From: Bacteroidaceae bacterium
GTDB taxonomy: Bacteria > Bacteroidota > Bacteroidia > Bacteroidales > Bacteroidaceae
DNA length: 64,000 nt
Assembly (NCBI GenBank): GCA_902362375.1
Contig: CABIVS010000004.1
Span: 572,224 to 636,223, forward strand
Reading direction: 5' to 3'
A program made the position numbers and the translations under genes. This document shows, piece after piece, positions 27,500 through 36,346 of the stretch; the stretch's first letter is position 1; every line of letters starts with the position of its first letter. The notes beneath the pieces were generated by a model that saw only the letters and a program-made list of their open reading frames with translations, was not told where the DNA came from and did not search any database.

Positions 27500-28399
27500 A
27501 TGAAAACAGTTATAGCATTCTTGATGGCTGTTCTGGCCTCGGTATCCGGTTTTTCACAGGAGGAAAGACCGGCAAATCCAGTCAGGATTCTGACGGCGGG
27601 CCAGCATATCACCCCTTATAAAATTGAGGTCACTTTCAGCAAGACGGTGCATATCCTTTTTCCTTCCGAAGTACGCTATGTAGACCTGGGCAGTAACAAT
27701 ATCATTGCGGGCAAAGCCGACGGGGTGGAGAATGTAGTACGTGTAAAAGCGGCGGTAAAAGAGTTCCCGGGTGAGACAAACTTCTCGGTTATTACAGGCG
27801 ACGGTTCCTTTTTTTCTTTCAATGTGGTTTATAAAGAGGAGCCTTCTACGCTGAATATCAATATGGACCAATGGATGAACCCGGACGAAGGGGAAAAGAA
27901 AGGAGGCAGTTCCATCCGTATCACGGAGCTGGGTGAAGAAGATCCGACGGTCATCGCCAGCGTGATGTACACCATCCACCGGCTGGACCGCAGGGACGTG
28001 AAGCATATCGGATGCCGTCAGTTCGGGGTGCAGGTTCTTCTGAAAGGTATTTACGTGCATAAGGACCTGCTCTTCTTCCACGTTTCCCTGACGAATAATT
28101 CCCATGTGCCTTTCGATGTGGATTTCATGCGGTTTAAAATAGTAGATAAGAAGATAGCCAAACGGACGGCGCAGCAGGAAACCTATATCGAACCGGTACG
28201 CACGCTCAATGCCCTGACACGCATCGAGGGAAAAGGTACGGGACGTATCGTGTATGCTTTCCCGAAGATAATTATTCCTGATGACAAGTTATTGGAAGTG
28301 GAAATCTACGAGAAAGCAGGAGGCCGCCACCAGCGGTTCTATATTGAGAATAGTGATCTGGTGGATGCGCGTGTCATGAATGAATTAATCAAGGAGTAA
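27500..28399 (+). CDS. traN: Conjugal transfer protein TraN (DUF4138, VirB9-like)
   Basis: 299 residues with a signal peptide (VIAFLMAVLASVSGFSQ). Family motifs are clear: HITPYKIEVTFSKTVHILFP, VRYVDLGSNNIIAGKADGVE, NFSVITGDGSFFSFNVVYK, and RQFGVQVLLKGIYVHKDLLF in the C-terminal half. Such proteins form the outer-membrane-associated ring with TraM. One Trp codon, TGG. The stop is TAA and traO starts 2 nt later. Confidence 0.92.
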   Translation: MKTVIAFLMAVLASVSGFSQEERPANPVRILTAGQHITPYKIEVTFSKTVHILFPSEVRYVDLGSNNIIAGKADGVENVVRVKAAVKEFPGETNFSVITGDGSFFSFNVVYKEEPSTLNINMDQWMNPDEGEKKGGSSIRITELGEEDPTVIASVMYTIHRLDRRDVKHIGCRQFGVQVLLKGIYVHKDLLFFHVSLTNNSHVPFDVDFMRFKIVDKKIAKRTAQQETYIEPVRTLNALTRIEGKGTGRIVYAFPKIIIPDDKLLEVEIYEKAGGRHQRFYIENSDLVDARVMNELIKE

Positions 28400-28401
28400 T
28401 C

Positions 28402-28986
28402 ATGAAAAGGGTTTTATTTATTATGTTATGTATTTGTCTGCCCTTTGCGGCAGACAAATCCTTTGCCCAACGCTATTTGCCGGGACAACAGGGCATCCAG
28501 CTTACGCTTGGCGGTGTAGACAACTTCGGTTCCAATGTAAAGCATTTAGGCGGTAACTTTCAGGTGGACCTGGCTTTGAGCCGGTATAATCGGAACCATT
28601 CCCGCTGGTTGTTCGGGGTGGATTATGTGAAGAAACACTATTCCTATAAGGAGATTGCAATACCCAAAGCACAGTTTACCGGGGAAATAGGTTATTTCGT
28701 GCCGTTCTTCTCGGACCGTGACAAGAACGTGTTCTTCTCTGCCGGGCTTTCCGGACTGGCCGGCTATGAGACGACCAACTGGAACAGGAAGCTGCTCTAT
28801 GACGGGGCAGCACTAAAGAATGACGGCTGCTTCATTTACGGTTTTGTTCCGGCTTTCGAGATGGAAGTGTTCCTTTCGGACAGGCTGGTGCTTCTTTTCA
28901 ATGTCCGCCAAAGGATATTCTTCGGTTCGTCCGTTGGACATTTCCACACGGTGGTCGCCGCCGGATTCAAGTACATTTTTAATTAG
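28402..28986 (+). CDS. traO: Conjugal transfer protein TraO
   Basis: 194-residue exported protein with a signal peptide (LFIMLCICLPFAADKSFAQ) and a small beta-barrel-like body. Recognisable TraO segments are QGIQLTLGGVDNFGSNVKHL, GEIGYFVPFFSDRDKNVFF and RQRIFFGSSVGHFHTVVAAG, ending in Phe-Asn. Two Trp codons are TGG. The stop is TAG. The next gene begins 8 nt on. Confidence 0.88.
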   Translation: MKRVLFIMLCICLPFAADKSFAQRYLPGQQGIQLTLGGVDNFGSNVKHLGGNFQVDLALSRYNRNHSRWLFGVDYVKKHYSYKEIAIPKAQFTGEIGYFVPFFSDRDKNVFFSAGLSGLAGYETTNWNRKLLYDGAALKNDGCFIYGFVPAFEMEVFLSDRLVLLFNVRQRIFFGSSVGHFHTVVAAGFKYIFN

Positions 28987-28993
28987 GGATAGC

Positions 28994-29476
28994 ATGGAAA
29001 AAAATAATTGGAATATAGACCGGATGCTGCACTGGCTGGACATAAAAATAGAACGGGAAAACCGGGACATAGCCAAGCTGGAGAAACAGATGGACGGGAA
29101 TTTTCTGTACTATTTCGAGTGGAATGCGGAGAGCCTGTACAAATCCCACTTTATGTCAGACTGTTATAAGAAACTCCGCCAGGCGGTGGATGGAATAAAA
29201 GACATCAATAAAATCAGGAATGTCCTCAAGGAGAATGCCGCCTGCTGTGAGAAGAAACTGCTGGACGGCCAATTGGATTGCCGAAGTTCCAGCCGGGGGG
29301 CGAACATGGTCCATTCCATGAGGCTGGAATGTATGCAGCAGCTGATAAAGGATTACCGGGAATTTGCGAATATTCTTTCAGTAACACCTCCTGAAGAAAA
29401 TCAGCAGCAGGCACATAAAACCGGAAAGAAAGAAGGACCGCCTGAAAAGAAGATAAAATGGGGTGTCAGGCGTTAG
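28994..29476 (+). CDS. DUF3876-like element protein, copy A
   Basis: 160 residues; starts at ATG 28994 just after traO. Helical and soluble in appearance, with FLYYFEWNAESLYKSHFM, CCEKKLLDGQLDCRSSSRG and NMVHSMRLECMQQLIKDYRE. A paralogue with the same order of motifs lies at 29996, on the other side of traQ. I recognise the DUF3876-type pattern but no function. All Trp codons are TGG. The stop is TAG. Confidence 0.65.
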   Translation: MEKNNWNIDRMLHWLDIKIERENRDIAKLEKQMDGNFLYYFEWNAESLYKSHFMSDCYKKLRQAVDGIKDINKIRNVLKENAACCEKKLLDGQLDCRSSSRGANMVHSMRLECMQQLIKDYREFANILSVTPPEENQQQAHKTGKKEGPPEKKIKWGVRR

Positions 29477-29525
29477 CCATGCCACCGGATTCAAGTAAAT
29501 TATTAATTTAATAAAACGTAAAGTC

Positions 29526-29984
29526 ATGAAGATAAAATTAATTGCAAGCAGTATCATGTTCACATTGCTGTGCCTGCTGGGTAGCTGTGACGATAAACTG
29601 GAAGTGCAGCAGGCTTATGATTTCTCCCTTACCTCGTGGTATCTTCAGAAAACCATCTCCCCGGATGAGACCGTGGAGATTCGTCTGACACTGAACCGCA
29701 GCGGAAACTATGAGGAAGCCCGCTATCAAATCGGTTATATACAGATGGAGGGTAGCGGTGAAGTATACGACAAGAAGAATGTCCGGCTGGTGAACCGGGA
29801 GATGCAACCGTTGGATTCGATTGCGGAGTTGGACGGCAGCGATCCTTGCCGGCAGGTATTCACACTCTTCTATCGTAACCGGAGCAGCAAGAATGCGGAG
29901 ATTAAGTTTGTGGTGACGGATAATTTCCACCAGAAAAGAGAACTGGATGTGTCTTTTCAGAGCGAAACGGATACGAAACAATAA
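29526..29984 (+). CDS. traQ: Conjugal transfer lipoprotein TraQ (DUF3872)
   Basis: 152 residues; a lipoprotein signal (IMFTLLCLLGSCDDKLEVQQ) is followed by a beta-sandwich-like body with SWYLQKTISPDETVEIRLTL and RQVFTLFYRNRSSKNAEIKF. This is the TraQ signature; the usual location is the cell envelope. It is flanked by two DUF3876-like paralogues. The stop is TAA. Confidence 0.8.
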   Translation: MKIKLIASSIMFTLLCLLGSCDDKLEVQQAYDFSLTSWYLQKTISPDETVEIRLTLNRSGNYEEARYQIGYIQMEGSGEVYDKKNVRLVNREMQPLDSIAELDGSDPCRQVFTLFYRNRSSKNAEIKFVVTDNFHQKRELDVSFQSETDTKQ

Positions 29985-29995
29985 ACGGGGCAGCG

Positions 29996-30481
29996 ATGGA
30001 TAAAAGTGATTTAAGGATCGAACAGTTGAAGCAATATCTTGACAAGAAGAAAGGTGTTGTGGAAAGCAATATAAAAGAGTATAGCGCACAACTGAAAAGC
30101 AACTATCTTTATTTCTTTGGTTGGCATGCCGATGACTTGTATAAGGCCTATTATATGGATAAAAATTACAAGACTATTCAGGAGTCGATTGATGCCGCTG
30201 AAACGCCGAAGGACATTGAAGGGATTTTGAAGCGTTGTACCCTGTATTTAGAAGATGATCTCCTGCACGGTCCGCTTGTTGCAAGGAGTACCAGTCCGAT
30301 GTCGAATATGGCCCATTCCCTGGAGATGGAATGCAAACAGGAATTACTCAAGGACCTACGGAAATTAAATAGAATTCTTCAGAATGAGACTGTCTGTGAA
30401 AGAATGAGGCCGCAAGAAGCACCGCGACAAGAGATTGTGCCTGTGAAAGAAAAAAAGAGAACGGGACCACGGTTGAGATAA
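29996..30481 (+). CDS. DUF3876-like element protein, copy B
   Basis: 161 residues, paralogous to the gene at 28994: NYLYFFGWHADDLYKAYYM and LVARSTSPMSNMAHSLEMEC align with its WNAESLYKSHFM and NMVHSMRLECMQ. It is more AT-rich and closer to the family consensus than copy A. It ends the rightward tra operon just before a bidirectional terminator. Function unknown. The stop is TAA. Confidence 0.65.
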   Translation: MDKSDLRIEQLKQYLDKKKGVVESNIKEYSAQLKSNYLYFFGWHADDLYKAYYMDKNYKTIQESIDAAETPKDIEGILKRCTLYLEDDLLHGPLVARSTSPMSNMAHSLEMECKQELLKDLRKLNRILQNETVCERMRPQEAPRQEIVPVKEKKRTGPRLR

Positions 30482-30498
30482 TATCAATTAAAAGCAAT

Positions 30499-30534
30499 AA
30501 AAAAGCTACTGAATTTTGTTTCAGTAGCTTTTTA
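30499..30534. terminator. Bidirectional terminator between the tra operon and the MTase operon
   Basis: AAAAGCTACTGAA pairs with TTCAGTAGCTTTT around a 6-nt loop, with A run before and T run after, so it serves the convergent operons on both strands. Confidence 0.85.
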
Positions 30535-30558
30535 TTTATCACAGTCTTACAATTCCGG

Positions 30559-31332
30559 TTATACCAGATAAGACTCTAAAAGATTATGTATGAATAACCG
30601 GCCCTTTTCCGTCCAAACGGTCAACATAGCCGTTCCGGTTTCTCCTGTACGGCTTTCCCATACATGGGTTCGGGTTACCGTATAGCCTTGATTCTGGTAA
30701 GGAGCTTTGAGTAGCCACTGACCGGATTGGCGGAACTGGATGCCTGCCCATCGGAGCCGCTTGTTCAGCATGCCGGCAGTCATTCCCAATTCTTTAGCTA
30801 TCTGCGTGGTTGTGTAGGTACTTTGGGATTGCAGGACTTTGTCGTAATAAGTGACTTTAGGGGCCTGTAACTTCAGTTTCAGGAAGACAAGGCTGTTTTC
30901 CTTTTCCAACACGGAAATACGGCTGTCTCGCTCTTTTAGACGCTTCTGTGCGAGCAATACGGCACGGGCAAGCAGTTCATTATCCGTCTCTCCGTTCTTT
31001 TTCAGGAGATAACCACCGTCCTTCAGTGTTTCAGGCACCAGTTCATCAAATATCCAGCTCTCGAATTTTTCGGCGGCAGGCAGTTTGCTGCCAGCGATCA
31101 GGCGGTACACATTCCCTTCATTGATGTATTTTATCTTCTGTACGGCACTGCGCGTGGGTGTGTCGTAAATCGCGACGCCCATTGGTTTACAGTGTCTTGC
31201 AACGGCATCCCTCGGATTGGCATAGCCCAGTGCGGAGGCTATGTCGGACGCGCAAAACCATATTTTCCCATCAATATCCAATGTCCGGATGCGTCCGAAC
31301 TCAGGATGTTCAAATATTGATACTTTATTCAT
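30559..31332 (-). CDS. BRO-N/KilAC phage-type antirepressor protein
   Basis: 257 residues in two domains. The N-terminal BRO-N domain reads FEHPEFGRIRTLDIDGKIWF and SDIASALGYANPRDAVARHC; the C-terminal KilAC domain reads TYTTTQIAKELGMTAGMLNK and FRQSGQWLLKAPYQNQGY. Such proteins act as phage antirepressors or DNA-binding regulators; here one is carried by a conjugative element. Its ATG overlaps the last codons of the methyltransferase by 8 nt, and it closes that leftward operon. All Trp codons are TGG. The stop is TAA. Confidence 0.88.
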   Translation of the reverse strand: MNKVSIFEHPEFGRIRTLDIDGKIWFCASDIASALGYANPRDAVARHCKPMGVAIYDTPTRSAVQKIKYINEGNVYRLIAGSKLPAAEKFESWIFDELVPETLKDGGYLLKKNGETDNELLARAVLLAQKRLKERDSRISVLEKENSLVFLKLKLQAPKVTYYDKVLQSQSTYTTTQIAKELGMTAGMLNKRLRWAGIQFRQSGQWLLKAPYQNQGYTVTRTHVWESRTGETGTAMLTVWTEKGRLFIHNLLESYLV

Positions 31333-32593
31333 GACTGTTTAATTTATAGGTTTCTTCTATTGCTTTGAATATCTCGTAGACTACCTGGGGGACGATGGCG
31401 TTTCCGTATCCTTTGATGGATTTATCTCTTCACTGAGAAAAGGAGACACCGTCCAACTTGGCGGAAAACCCATCATCTCAGCTACAAACAGTGGGTTGAG
31501 TTGGAAACTCTTTCCAGTCCGGGCGAAGAAATCGGGAAGGCTGTTCTTTTCCGGTATCCGGCCTCTCTTCTCGAGGCTCTCCAGGCTTGCCGCACCTTTC
31601 CAGTCCCTCGCCGTCGGCGTGGGCAGAAGTTCCGCCATCCTCCCAAGCCCTACACTCCAGACATGGCCTTTCTGATTGATCTTCCGTATCTTCCCTTTCG
31701 GTGTCACAATAATCCTGTCGTTTTTCCCCATTACAGCCCCCACACCGGCATCGCTGGCTACCGGAGTGGGCAGCATCCCGTAAAAATCCAGAAAGTCGCT
31801 CAGGCCGTCGGGCTGTTTCTCCCCATTGAGTTGGCTGTGAGGGGATGGCGCATGGAGCTGTTTCCATTTGTGGACTCTCTCCGGATGGTGTATTTCCGTG
31901 GCCGGCGGGGTAGGAAGAAGCATCGCACGGATGGTCTCCGGCAGTCCCTGCTGGCTGCTGTTCGGCTCCCTCAGTTTGTAATCCTGCGCAGTCACGGTGG
32001 GCAATAAACCAAACCCGGTCCCTCCTGTGGGGCGCACCGACGGCGCAAGCCGGTATAAGTATCGGCTGGACGGAATATCCTTCACGTTCAAGATCACGGC
32101 AAATGGTTTCAACGACATATTGCTGCCGTCTTTTAAATACAGGCTCACTCTCTCCGAATAGAGTGGATTGGCTTCCCACTTCAGTCTCCTGACCGGGCTG
32201 TACCATCGTGAGGATGCCAGCAACATTTTCACCAATGACCCAATCAGGCCTGATTTCATGTATGACCCGGAGCATGTGAGGCCAGAGGTAACGGTTATCA
32301 TCCGCTCCTTTTCTTTGGCCTGCGACGGAAAAGGGTTGACAAGGAAAACCTCCTGTAAGGACATTAATTTTTCCTCTTCACTGTTTGAAGTCTGTTTTTG
32401 TGATGTCTGTATAACTTTTCGCATCTTTAAACCAGTAATTTAAAACCGCGTTACAAAAATCATCTATCTCACAATGGAAAGCGTTCTGCCATCCCATTCA
32501 TTCGGCTGCCAGATCAGGGGCACCGAATCCGCTGAAAAGGGAAGCATGTACCAAACGCTTCTCTTTTTTAGTACTTTGCTTTTCTTCTTTCAT
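31325..32593 (-). CDS. DNA (cytosine-5) methyltransferase, with four in-frame UGA codons
   Basis: 422-residue Dcm-type methyltransferase recovered only when UGA is Trp. ATG at 32593 (MKEEKQSTKKEKRLVHASLF) is 3 nt after the upstream gene. Motif I is SLFSGFGAPDLAAE; motif IV with catalytic Cys85 is LTGGFPCQPFSVAG; motif VI GENVAG; motif VIII RRDRVWFIAH; motif X GYGNAIVPQVVYEIF. TGA falls at codon 32 (AAE-W-MGWQN), 72 (DFKQ-W-RGKIN), 372 (TVCS-W-DDGFS) and 388 (FSQ-W-RDKSI), positions where Trp suits the family. Eight other Trp codons are TGG. In the standard code it is five pieces, with motifs I, IV and X all separated. The central region is unusually long and charged. Confidence 0.9.
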
Positions 32594-32595
32594 TG

Positions 32596-32943
32596 TTATT
32601 CATTATTTAAAGGTTCAATATTCATGGCTTTCGCATCTATCTTGCGGTAGACATTCCCCATTTCCAACATGTTCTTCAGTCGGAGCAGGTCGGTGATTTC
32701 ATAGACAGTCATGCCTTTGTGCGTTGTGAAGCGGATATATCCCTTCTGCCGCTGTATCTCCACTTCTTCGGGAGTCATCTGTAAAACTTCACAGATTTCC
32801 TGCAAAGTCAAGGTCAGACTTATTTGTTTGACAGTATAGATGTAGGTCAGGATGTCCAGCATCTGGATACATTTACGGTGGGATTTGACAAGTGCCGCAA
32901 ATTTGTTTCGTTCAATGACGATTACTTTACTTTGATTTTCCAT
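32596..32943 (-). CDS. Small HTH-like regulator, unknown family
   Basis: 115 residues. SLTLTLQEICEVLQMTPEEVEIQRQKGYIRFT has the layout of a helix-turn-helix followed by a wing (MerR/excisionase-like), with SHRKCIQMLDILTYIYTVKQ upstream. It sits between the HTH gene at 33276 and the methyltransferase (3 nt gap), so it is probably co-transcribed and may regulate the operon. I do not recognise a named family. The stop is TAA. Confidence 0.6.
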   Translation of the reverse strand: MENQSKVIVIERNKFAALVKSHRKCIQMLDILTYIYTVKQISLTLTLQEICEVLQMTPEEVEIQRQKGYIRFTTHKGMTVYEITDLLRLKNMLEMGNVYRKIDAKAMNIEPLNNE

Positions 32944-32955
32944 ATGAGTTGTTAT

Positions 32956-33276
32956 TTATGAGTTAATAGAATCGGATATAAAATCTTTTTGTTTGCATTC
33001 TTCTCTCAGGAACTTGTGTACGTCCGAGGCCCAGAAGTAAATCTTGCCGCTGAGTTTGAAATAGGGCAGCTTGCCGGAGTTGCGCCAACGGATCAGTGTC
33101 CGGTCACATACTTTCAACATCAGGCGCATGTCCCGGCTGTCCAGCATCTGTTTGCCGTTGAAACTGGTTACTGCTTCCAGTGCAGTTTCCAGCTTGCTTA
33201 TCAGTTTTCGTTGTTCCTCAAAGTTTTCTTTGATCATCGCTTTGAGCTTTTCAATGTCATTGCCATTCTCTTCCAT
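32956..33276 (-). CDS. HTH_17 / excisionase-like DNA-binding protein
   Basis: 106 residues from ATG 33276 (MEENGNDIEKLKAMIKENFE). The frame is open to 33345, but a candidate promoter box (AAACTTTG on the minus strand, about 33327-33334) lies within that extension, so I prefer the downstream ATG. A coiled-coil N-terminus is followed by the MerR-like helix-turn-helix MLDSRDMRLMLKVCDRTLIR, WRNSGKLPYFKLSGKIYFWA. This type is common in Bacteroides mobile elements as excision or transfer regulators. Trp codons are TGG. First gene of the leftward methyltransferase operon. Confidence 0.8.
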   Translation of the reverse strand: MEENGNDIEKLKAMIKENFEEQRKLISKLETALEAVTSFNGKQMLDSRDMRLMLKVCDRTLIRWRNSGKLPYFKLSGKIYFWASDVHKFLREECKQKDFISDSINS

Positions 33277-33356
33277 ACGGATATTCCTTTGTTTGAGTGA
33301 GTTGCCTATCTTATCTTCGGCTGCAAAGTTTAAAAAAACGGGCATAAAAAAATAGG

Positions 33357-33375
33357 GCTGACGGTAACCGTCAGC
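33357..33375. repeat. Perfect palindrome upstream of the HTH-MTase operon
   Basis: GCTGACGGTAACCGTCAGC is a 19-nt inverted repeat placed just upstream of the candidate -7 box of the operon. It could be an operator or the terminator of something lost when IS66 inserted. Confidence 0.5.
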
Positions 33376-33518
33376 TCCACATTTTCTTCGTAACTCACTT
33401 TATATCAATGTGAATTTTAGAATATTTTTCTCTTTCAGTGTAAGCATCCATAAAGTACACTATAAAAAATGGCTGTATCTCCTTTCCTGGTAAGCAGCCA
33501 TCTATCGTTGTATCTCCA

Positions 33519-35108
33519 TCATTCTTTATTCTTTTCCTTCCATTTGTGTGGCAACATTTGTAACAGTTCCTCATAATTTGCCTTCTGCATATATGGCATT
33601 CTTGCTATAACGTCATTCAGATAAGTGCGCGGATTTACTTTATGCGCTTTGCACGTAGCCAGTAACGAACAGACGACACTCATGCTGACGGCCGCCTGAT
33701 GGTCTCCACAGAACAAGTAGTTCTTTCTACCCAATGTGATTGGTCGGATGGCATTTTCCGCCAGATTGTTATCAATATGGATACGTCCATCCTGCAGATA
33801 CCTCATCATATTCTCCCAGCGGGTATAGGCATAGGTTATCGCCTTTCCGGTCAGGCTGTTTGGGCTGTATTTTATCCCTTCTGTTTCCATCCATAGCTTC
33901 AAGGCATCCATAATAGGTCCGGCAAGTTCCTGACGTTTTCCCATTCGTTCATTTTCTGTAAGCTGCTTCTGGTCACAGTCATGTTCTATGCGATATAGAA
34001 GCTGTATTTCTTTTAAGGCATGTTCCGCCATCTGCCTGTTTTCAGCAAGTGCCTGCTCAAAATACCTGCGTATATGAGCCATGCAGTTAACAAGGCGCAC
34101 ATTCGGGTTGACCTTGAAAGCCGATTCGTAACCCTCAAAGCCGTCACATTGGAAATAACCCTTGAAGTCTTTAGCCAGTTGCCCTATCACCGTACCTGAC
34201 CGTGATCCTTTGTCATAATGGAAAAGCACCAGTCGTTCGACTACCGCCCTGACCATCCACAAGTATTCCTTGTTGGTCTGATGTCCTGCCTTGTCCAGTA
34301 CAGGTACGGTCGTTTCATCCCCCTGTATGTAGTCGGATTTCATGATTTCCTGCCTGAGTACCTCGTAAAGTGGCTTGAGAAGTTCAACCGCAGGCTTGAA
34401 CCATCCGTCTATGGTACTTTCACTAGCTTTGAAGCCCAGGTGATGCAACTGTTTCACCTGGCGGTAGAAGGGAAGATGATACTCATATTTCTGCAGGAGT
34501 ATCTCCGCCAAAAGTGTAGGTCCCGCTATTCCTTTGTATATAGGCAACAGCGGCATGGCGGCTATCTCCACTCCTTTTCTGCCGACCGGTGGAAGTGAAG
34601 TGTTGTCTTTAAGGGCATATTTGGGCCGTACAATCTCCTTTATATAAAGTTGTCCGGGCTTATGTTCCACCACACGGGTCACTTCCTCACCAATCTTCCT
34701 GTACAGTTCCAGGTCAATGTCTTCCGGCTCGATGATTACCCTTTCAAGTACGGGAAGACCTTCCATTATCCTGCGGTTATTCCGTTCCCGTTTCTTGCTC
34801 TCCACCGTTTCTTTTGTGATTGTCTGCACCGCTACTTCACGCGCTTTTTCCAGTTCAGCCGCGTTATCAGGAAGAAAGTCACCGAACAGGTCAGGCTGGT
34901 TGGAATCAAGAGACGGGAGTTTCTCTGACTTGTGACCGAAAAGCTGGCGGTTCAGCCATGCGACTTGAGCCGTCAGCTCATTGAGACGGTTCTGTAAGGA
35001 TTCATTCTGCCGGGTAAGCCTGATAATGGTCTCAGCCTGGGATGCGTTCACCTGCTGCAGGGACTGCAGCATTGAGTTCATCTGTGGAAGCATCTCTTCC
35101 TGAGTCAT
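33519..35108 (-). CDS. tnpC: IS66 transposase TnpC
   Basis: 529 residues, full-length DDE transposase. In order: N-terminal coiled coil (QVNASQAETIIRLTRQNESL), zinc-finger-like region, catalytic domain with YIQGDETTVPVLDKAGH, YFQCDGFEGYESAF and HIDNNLAENAIRPITLGRKN, and a C-terminal LATCKAHKVNPRTYLNDVIA. The frame is intact, so the IS may be active. The stop codon is TGA; if UGA were efficiently read as Trp this protein would be extended. Confidence 0.95.
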   Translation of the reverse strand: MTQEEMLPQMNSMLQSLQQVNASQAETIIRLTRQNESLQNRLNELTAQVAWLNRQLFGHKSEKLPSLDSNQPDLFGDFLPDNAAELEKAREVAVQTITKETVESKKRERNNRRIMEGLPVLERVIIEPEDIDLELYRKIGEEVTRVVEHKPGQLYIKEIVRPKYALKDNTSLPPVGRKGVEIAAMPLLPIYKGIAGPTLLAEILLQKYEYHLPFYRQVKQLHHLGFKASESTIDGWFKPAVELLKPLYEVLRQEIMKSDYIQGDETTVPVLDKAGHQTNKEYLWMVRAVVERLVLFHYDKGSRSGTVIGQLAKDFKGYFQCDGFEGYESAFKVNPNVRLVNCMAHIRRYFEQALAENRQMAEHALKEIQLLYRIEHDCDQKQLTENERMGKRQELAGPIMDALKLWMETEGIKYSPNSLTGKAITYAYTRWENMMRYLQDGRIHIDNNLAENAIRPITLGRKNYLFCGDHQAAVSMSVVCSLLATCKAHKVNPRTYLNDVIARMPYMQKANYEELLQMLPHKWKEKNKE

Positions 35109-35181
35109 AATCCGTTTCTTTTAATTACACTATAAATGTACAAAATATATCCCGGACAGACAAGGAATACGACATCTATTT

Positions 35182-35550
35182 TTATACAGTATATACATTT
35201 CGTTCCGCCCTCAGACGTCTCAAACGCTGCCCGGGAGATTCACGGATTCCTTCCACCATAATGACAAGATCGCGCCATTCCATCGGATAGCTGCGCGATT
35301 TCTCGTCATATTCGGGAATCTTGAAATGACCGGCTTCAAGGCGCTTGACATACATCACCAGACCGCCATCCTCGGCATGGAGAAGCTTCATCAATTTACG
35401 GCTGCTGCCAATGAAGATGAATACATCACCGTTCCTGACACTGCAGCCCATACGCTCGTGTACCACACCGCAGAGAGAACTGATACCCTTGCGCATATCA
35501 GTCCTGCCGGGGCAGAGAAAATACCGCATCGTATCATTCAGGCAGAACAT
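35182..35550 (-). CDS. tnpB: IS66 accessory protein TnpB
   Basis: 122 residues matching the IS66 Orf2 family (PF05717): YFLCPGRTDMRKGISSLCGV, GDVFIFIGSSRKLMKLLHAE, DGGLVMYVKRLEAGHFKIPE. Required for IS66 transposition in studied relatives. Overlaps tnpA by 17 nt. The stop is TAA. Confidence 0.95.
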   Translation of the reverse strand: MFCLNDTMRYFLCPGRTDMRKGISSLCGVVHERMGCSVRNGDVFIFIGSSRKLMKLLHAEDGGLVMYVKRLEAGHFKIPEYDEKSRSYPMEWRDLVIMVEGIRESPGQRLRRLRAERNVYTV

Positions 35551-35866
35551 GGCAACAGGCGTATTGGTTAATCAAACGGGAAGCGGCCTCTTCCATACCG
35601 GCACCCAAATGGGCACGGACGCCATTAGGAAACAACAGGGGCATTCCGGAAACAGAAGAGGAGGAAGCAATACAGGGGGACGTCAGGCTGATGGGGGCTA
35701 AGACTGATTGGGGAGCAGATGTCTCGTGATCGGGAACACTGGAAGATTTACGTTTCCAATAATTGTACGTGGAGTAACTGACATGTTCACGTTGCAGAAA
35801 TTTCAGAAGACTCAGACCGCTTAAACGATGCAGTTCCTGTAAAGAGGTAAATTGTTCTTTTGTCAT
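35534..35866 (-). CDS. tnpA: IS66 accessory protein TnpA
   Basis: 110 residues with an N-terminal helix-turn-helix (SLQELHRLSGLSLLKFLQRE, HVSYSTYNYWKRKSSS), as in the IS66 Orf1 group of Bacteroides. A Ser/Pro-rich C-terminal region follows. It is the first gene of the IS and overlaps tnpB. The stop is TGA. Confidence 0.8.
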   Translation of the reverse strand: MTKEQFTSLQELHRLSGLSLLKFLQREHVSYSTYNYWKRKSSSVPDHETSAPQSVLAPISLTSPCIASSSSVSGMPLLFPNGVRAHLGAGMEEAASRLINQYACCHVLPE

Positions 35867-35960
35867 AATGAAAATATGTTAGAAGTTCATGCAATATTGC
35901 ACAGGCAAAGGTGCTATGAAAATATGACAGAGAAAACGGGTACTTTATCGGATGCTTACA

Positions 35961-36346
35961 AAGAAAAGGCACTTCCCAGATATGTGCAAGGGTATATAAA
36001 CGGCTCGTTCCTCGCCGCCCTTGCACACATCCGAAAACTGCCTTAAGAAGCATTTGTAAATCCAAAAAGAAAAAATTATATTTGTAGAGATTTAAACGAA
36101 ATAAGAACCAGACAGAGTTTGAATTACACTCCCCCAGCCTCTCTACAAATTATTCTCTTATTAATTTGTAACCATCCAAAACATTGCTAACCTTTGTGCT
36201 ACAGAGATATTTGAATTTATGCAGAGCAACGCAATGTAAAGCTGAACTTTCGCTACTTTATCGTTACCTGCTTCTTTTAAGATGCCTTTTAACTCTTTGA
36301 TTCTTAAAAAAATAAAAGCAATTATTCCCTTTTTCCTCTAAAACAG
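35961..36346. other. Gap between IS66 and the ABC-3C operon
   Basis: About 390 bp. A TATATTTG -7-like box on the plus strand near 36079 has no gene behind it. On the minus strand a 58-codon open frame (about 36165-36340) has no ATG at its start, so I do not call it a gene. Confidence 0.35.

Larger units (their letters stand above)
33439..35960 (-). mobile_element. IS66-family insertion sequence
   Basis: About 2.52 kb with the three-gene tnpA-tnpB-tnpC layout. The ends are matching inverted repeats: TGTAAGCATCCATAAAGTAC from 33439, and the complement of ACTTTATCGGATGCTTACA ending at 35960; they differ by one inserted base. No clear 8-bp target duplication flanks them, so one end may have been altered. 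Two of its three genes end in TGA, unlike the surrounding element core. Confidence 0.85.

Noticed and set aside
31381..32424. Long open frame of 347 codons overlapping the methyltransferase
   Set aside because: It is a shadow in another frame with no family resemblance. The true frame carries all methyltransferase motifs once UGA is read as Trp.
20411..32593. In-frame TGAs as pseudogene decay or sequencing errors
   Set aside because: Decay would also yield TAA, TAG and frameshifts. None is found in about 26 genes, and the TGAs coincide with Trp positions.
33519..35866. IS66 genes as part of the recoded set
   Set aside because: They contain no internal TGA and two end in TGA, so they follow the standard code.
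36165..36340. 58-codon open frame on the minus strand before the IS66 right end
   Set aside because: It has no ATG near its start and no recognised similarity. It could be a gene remnant but is not supported.
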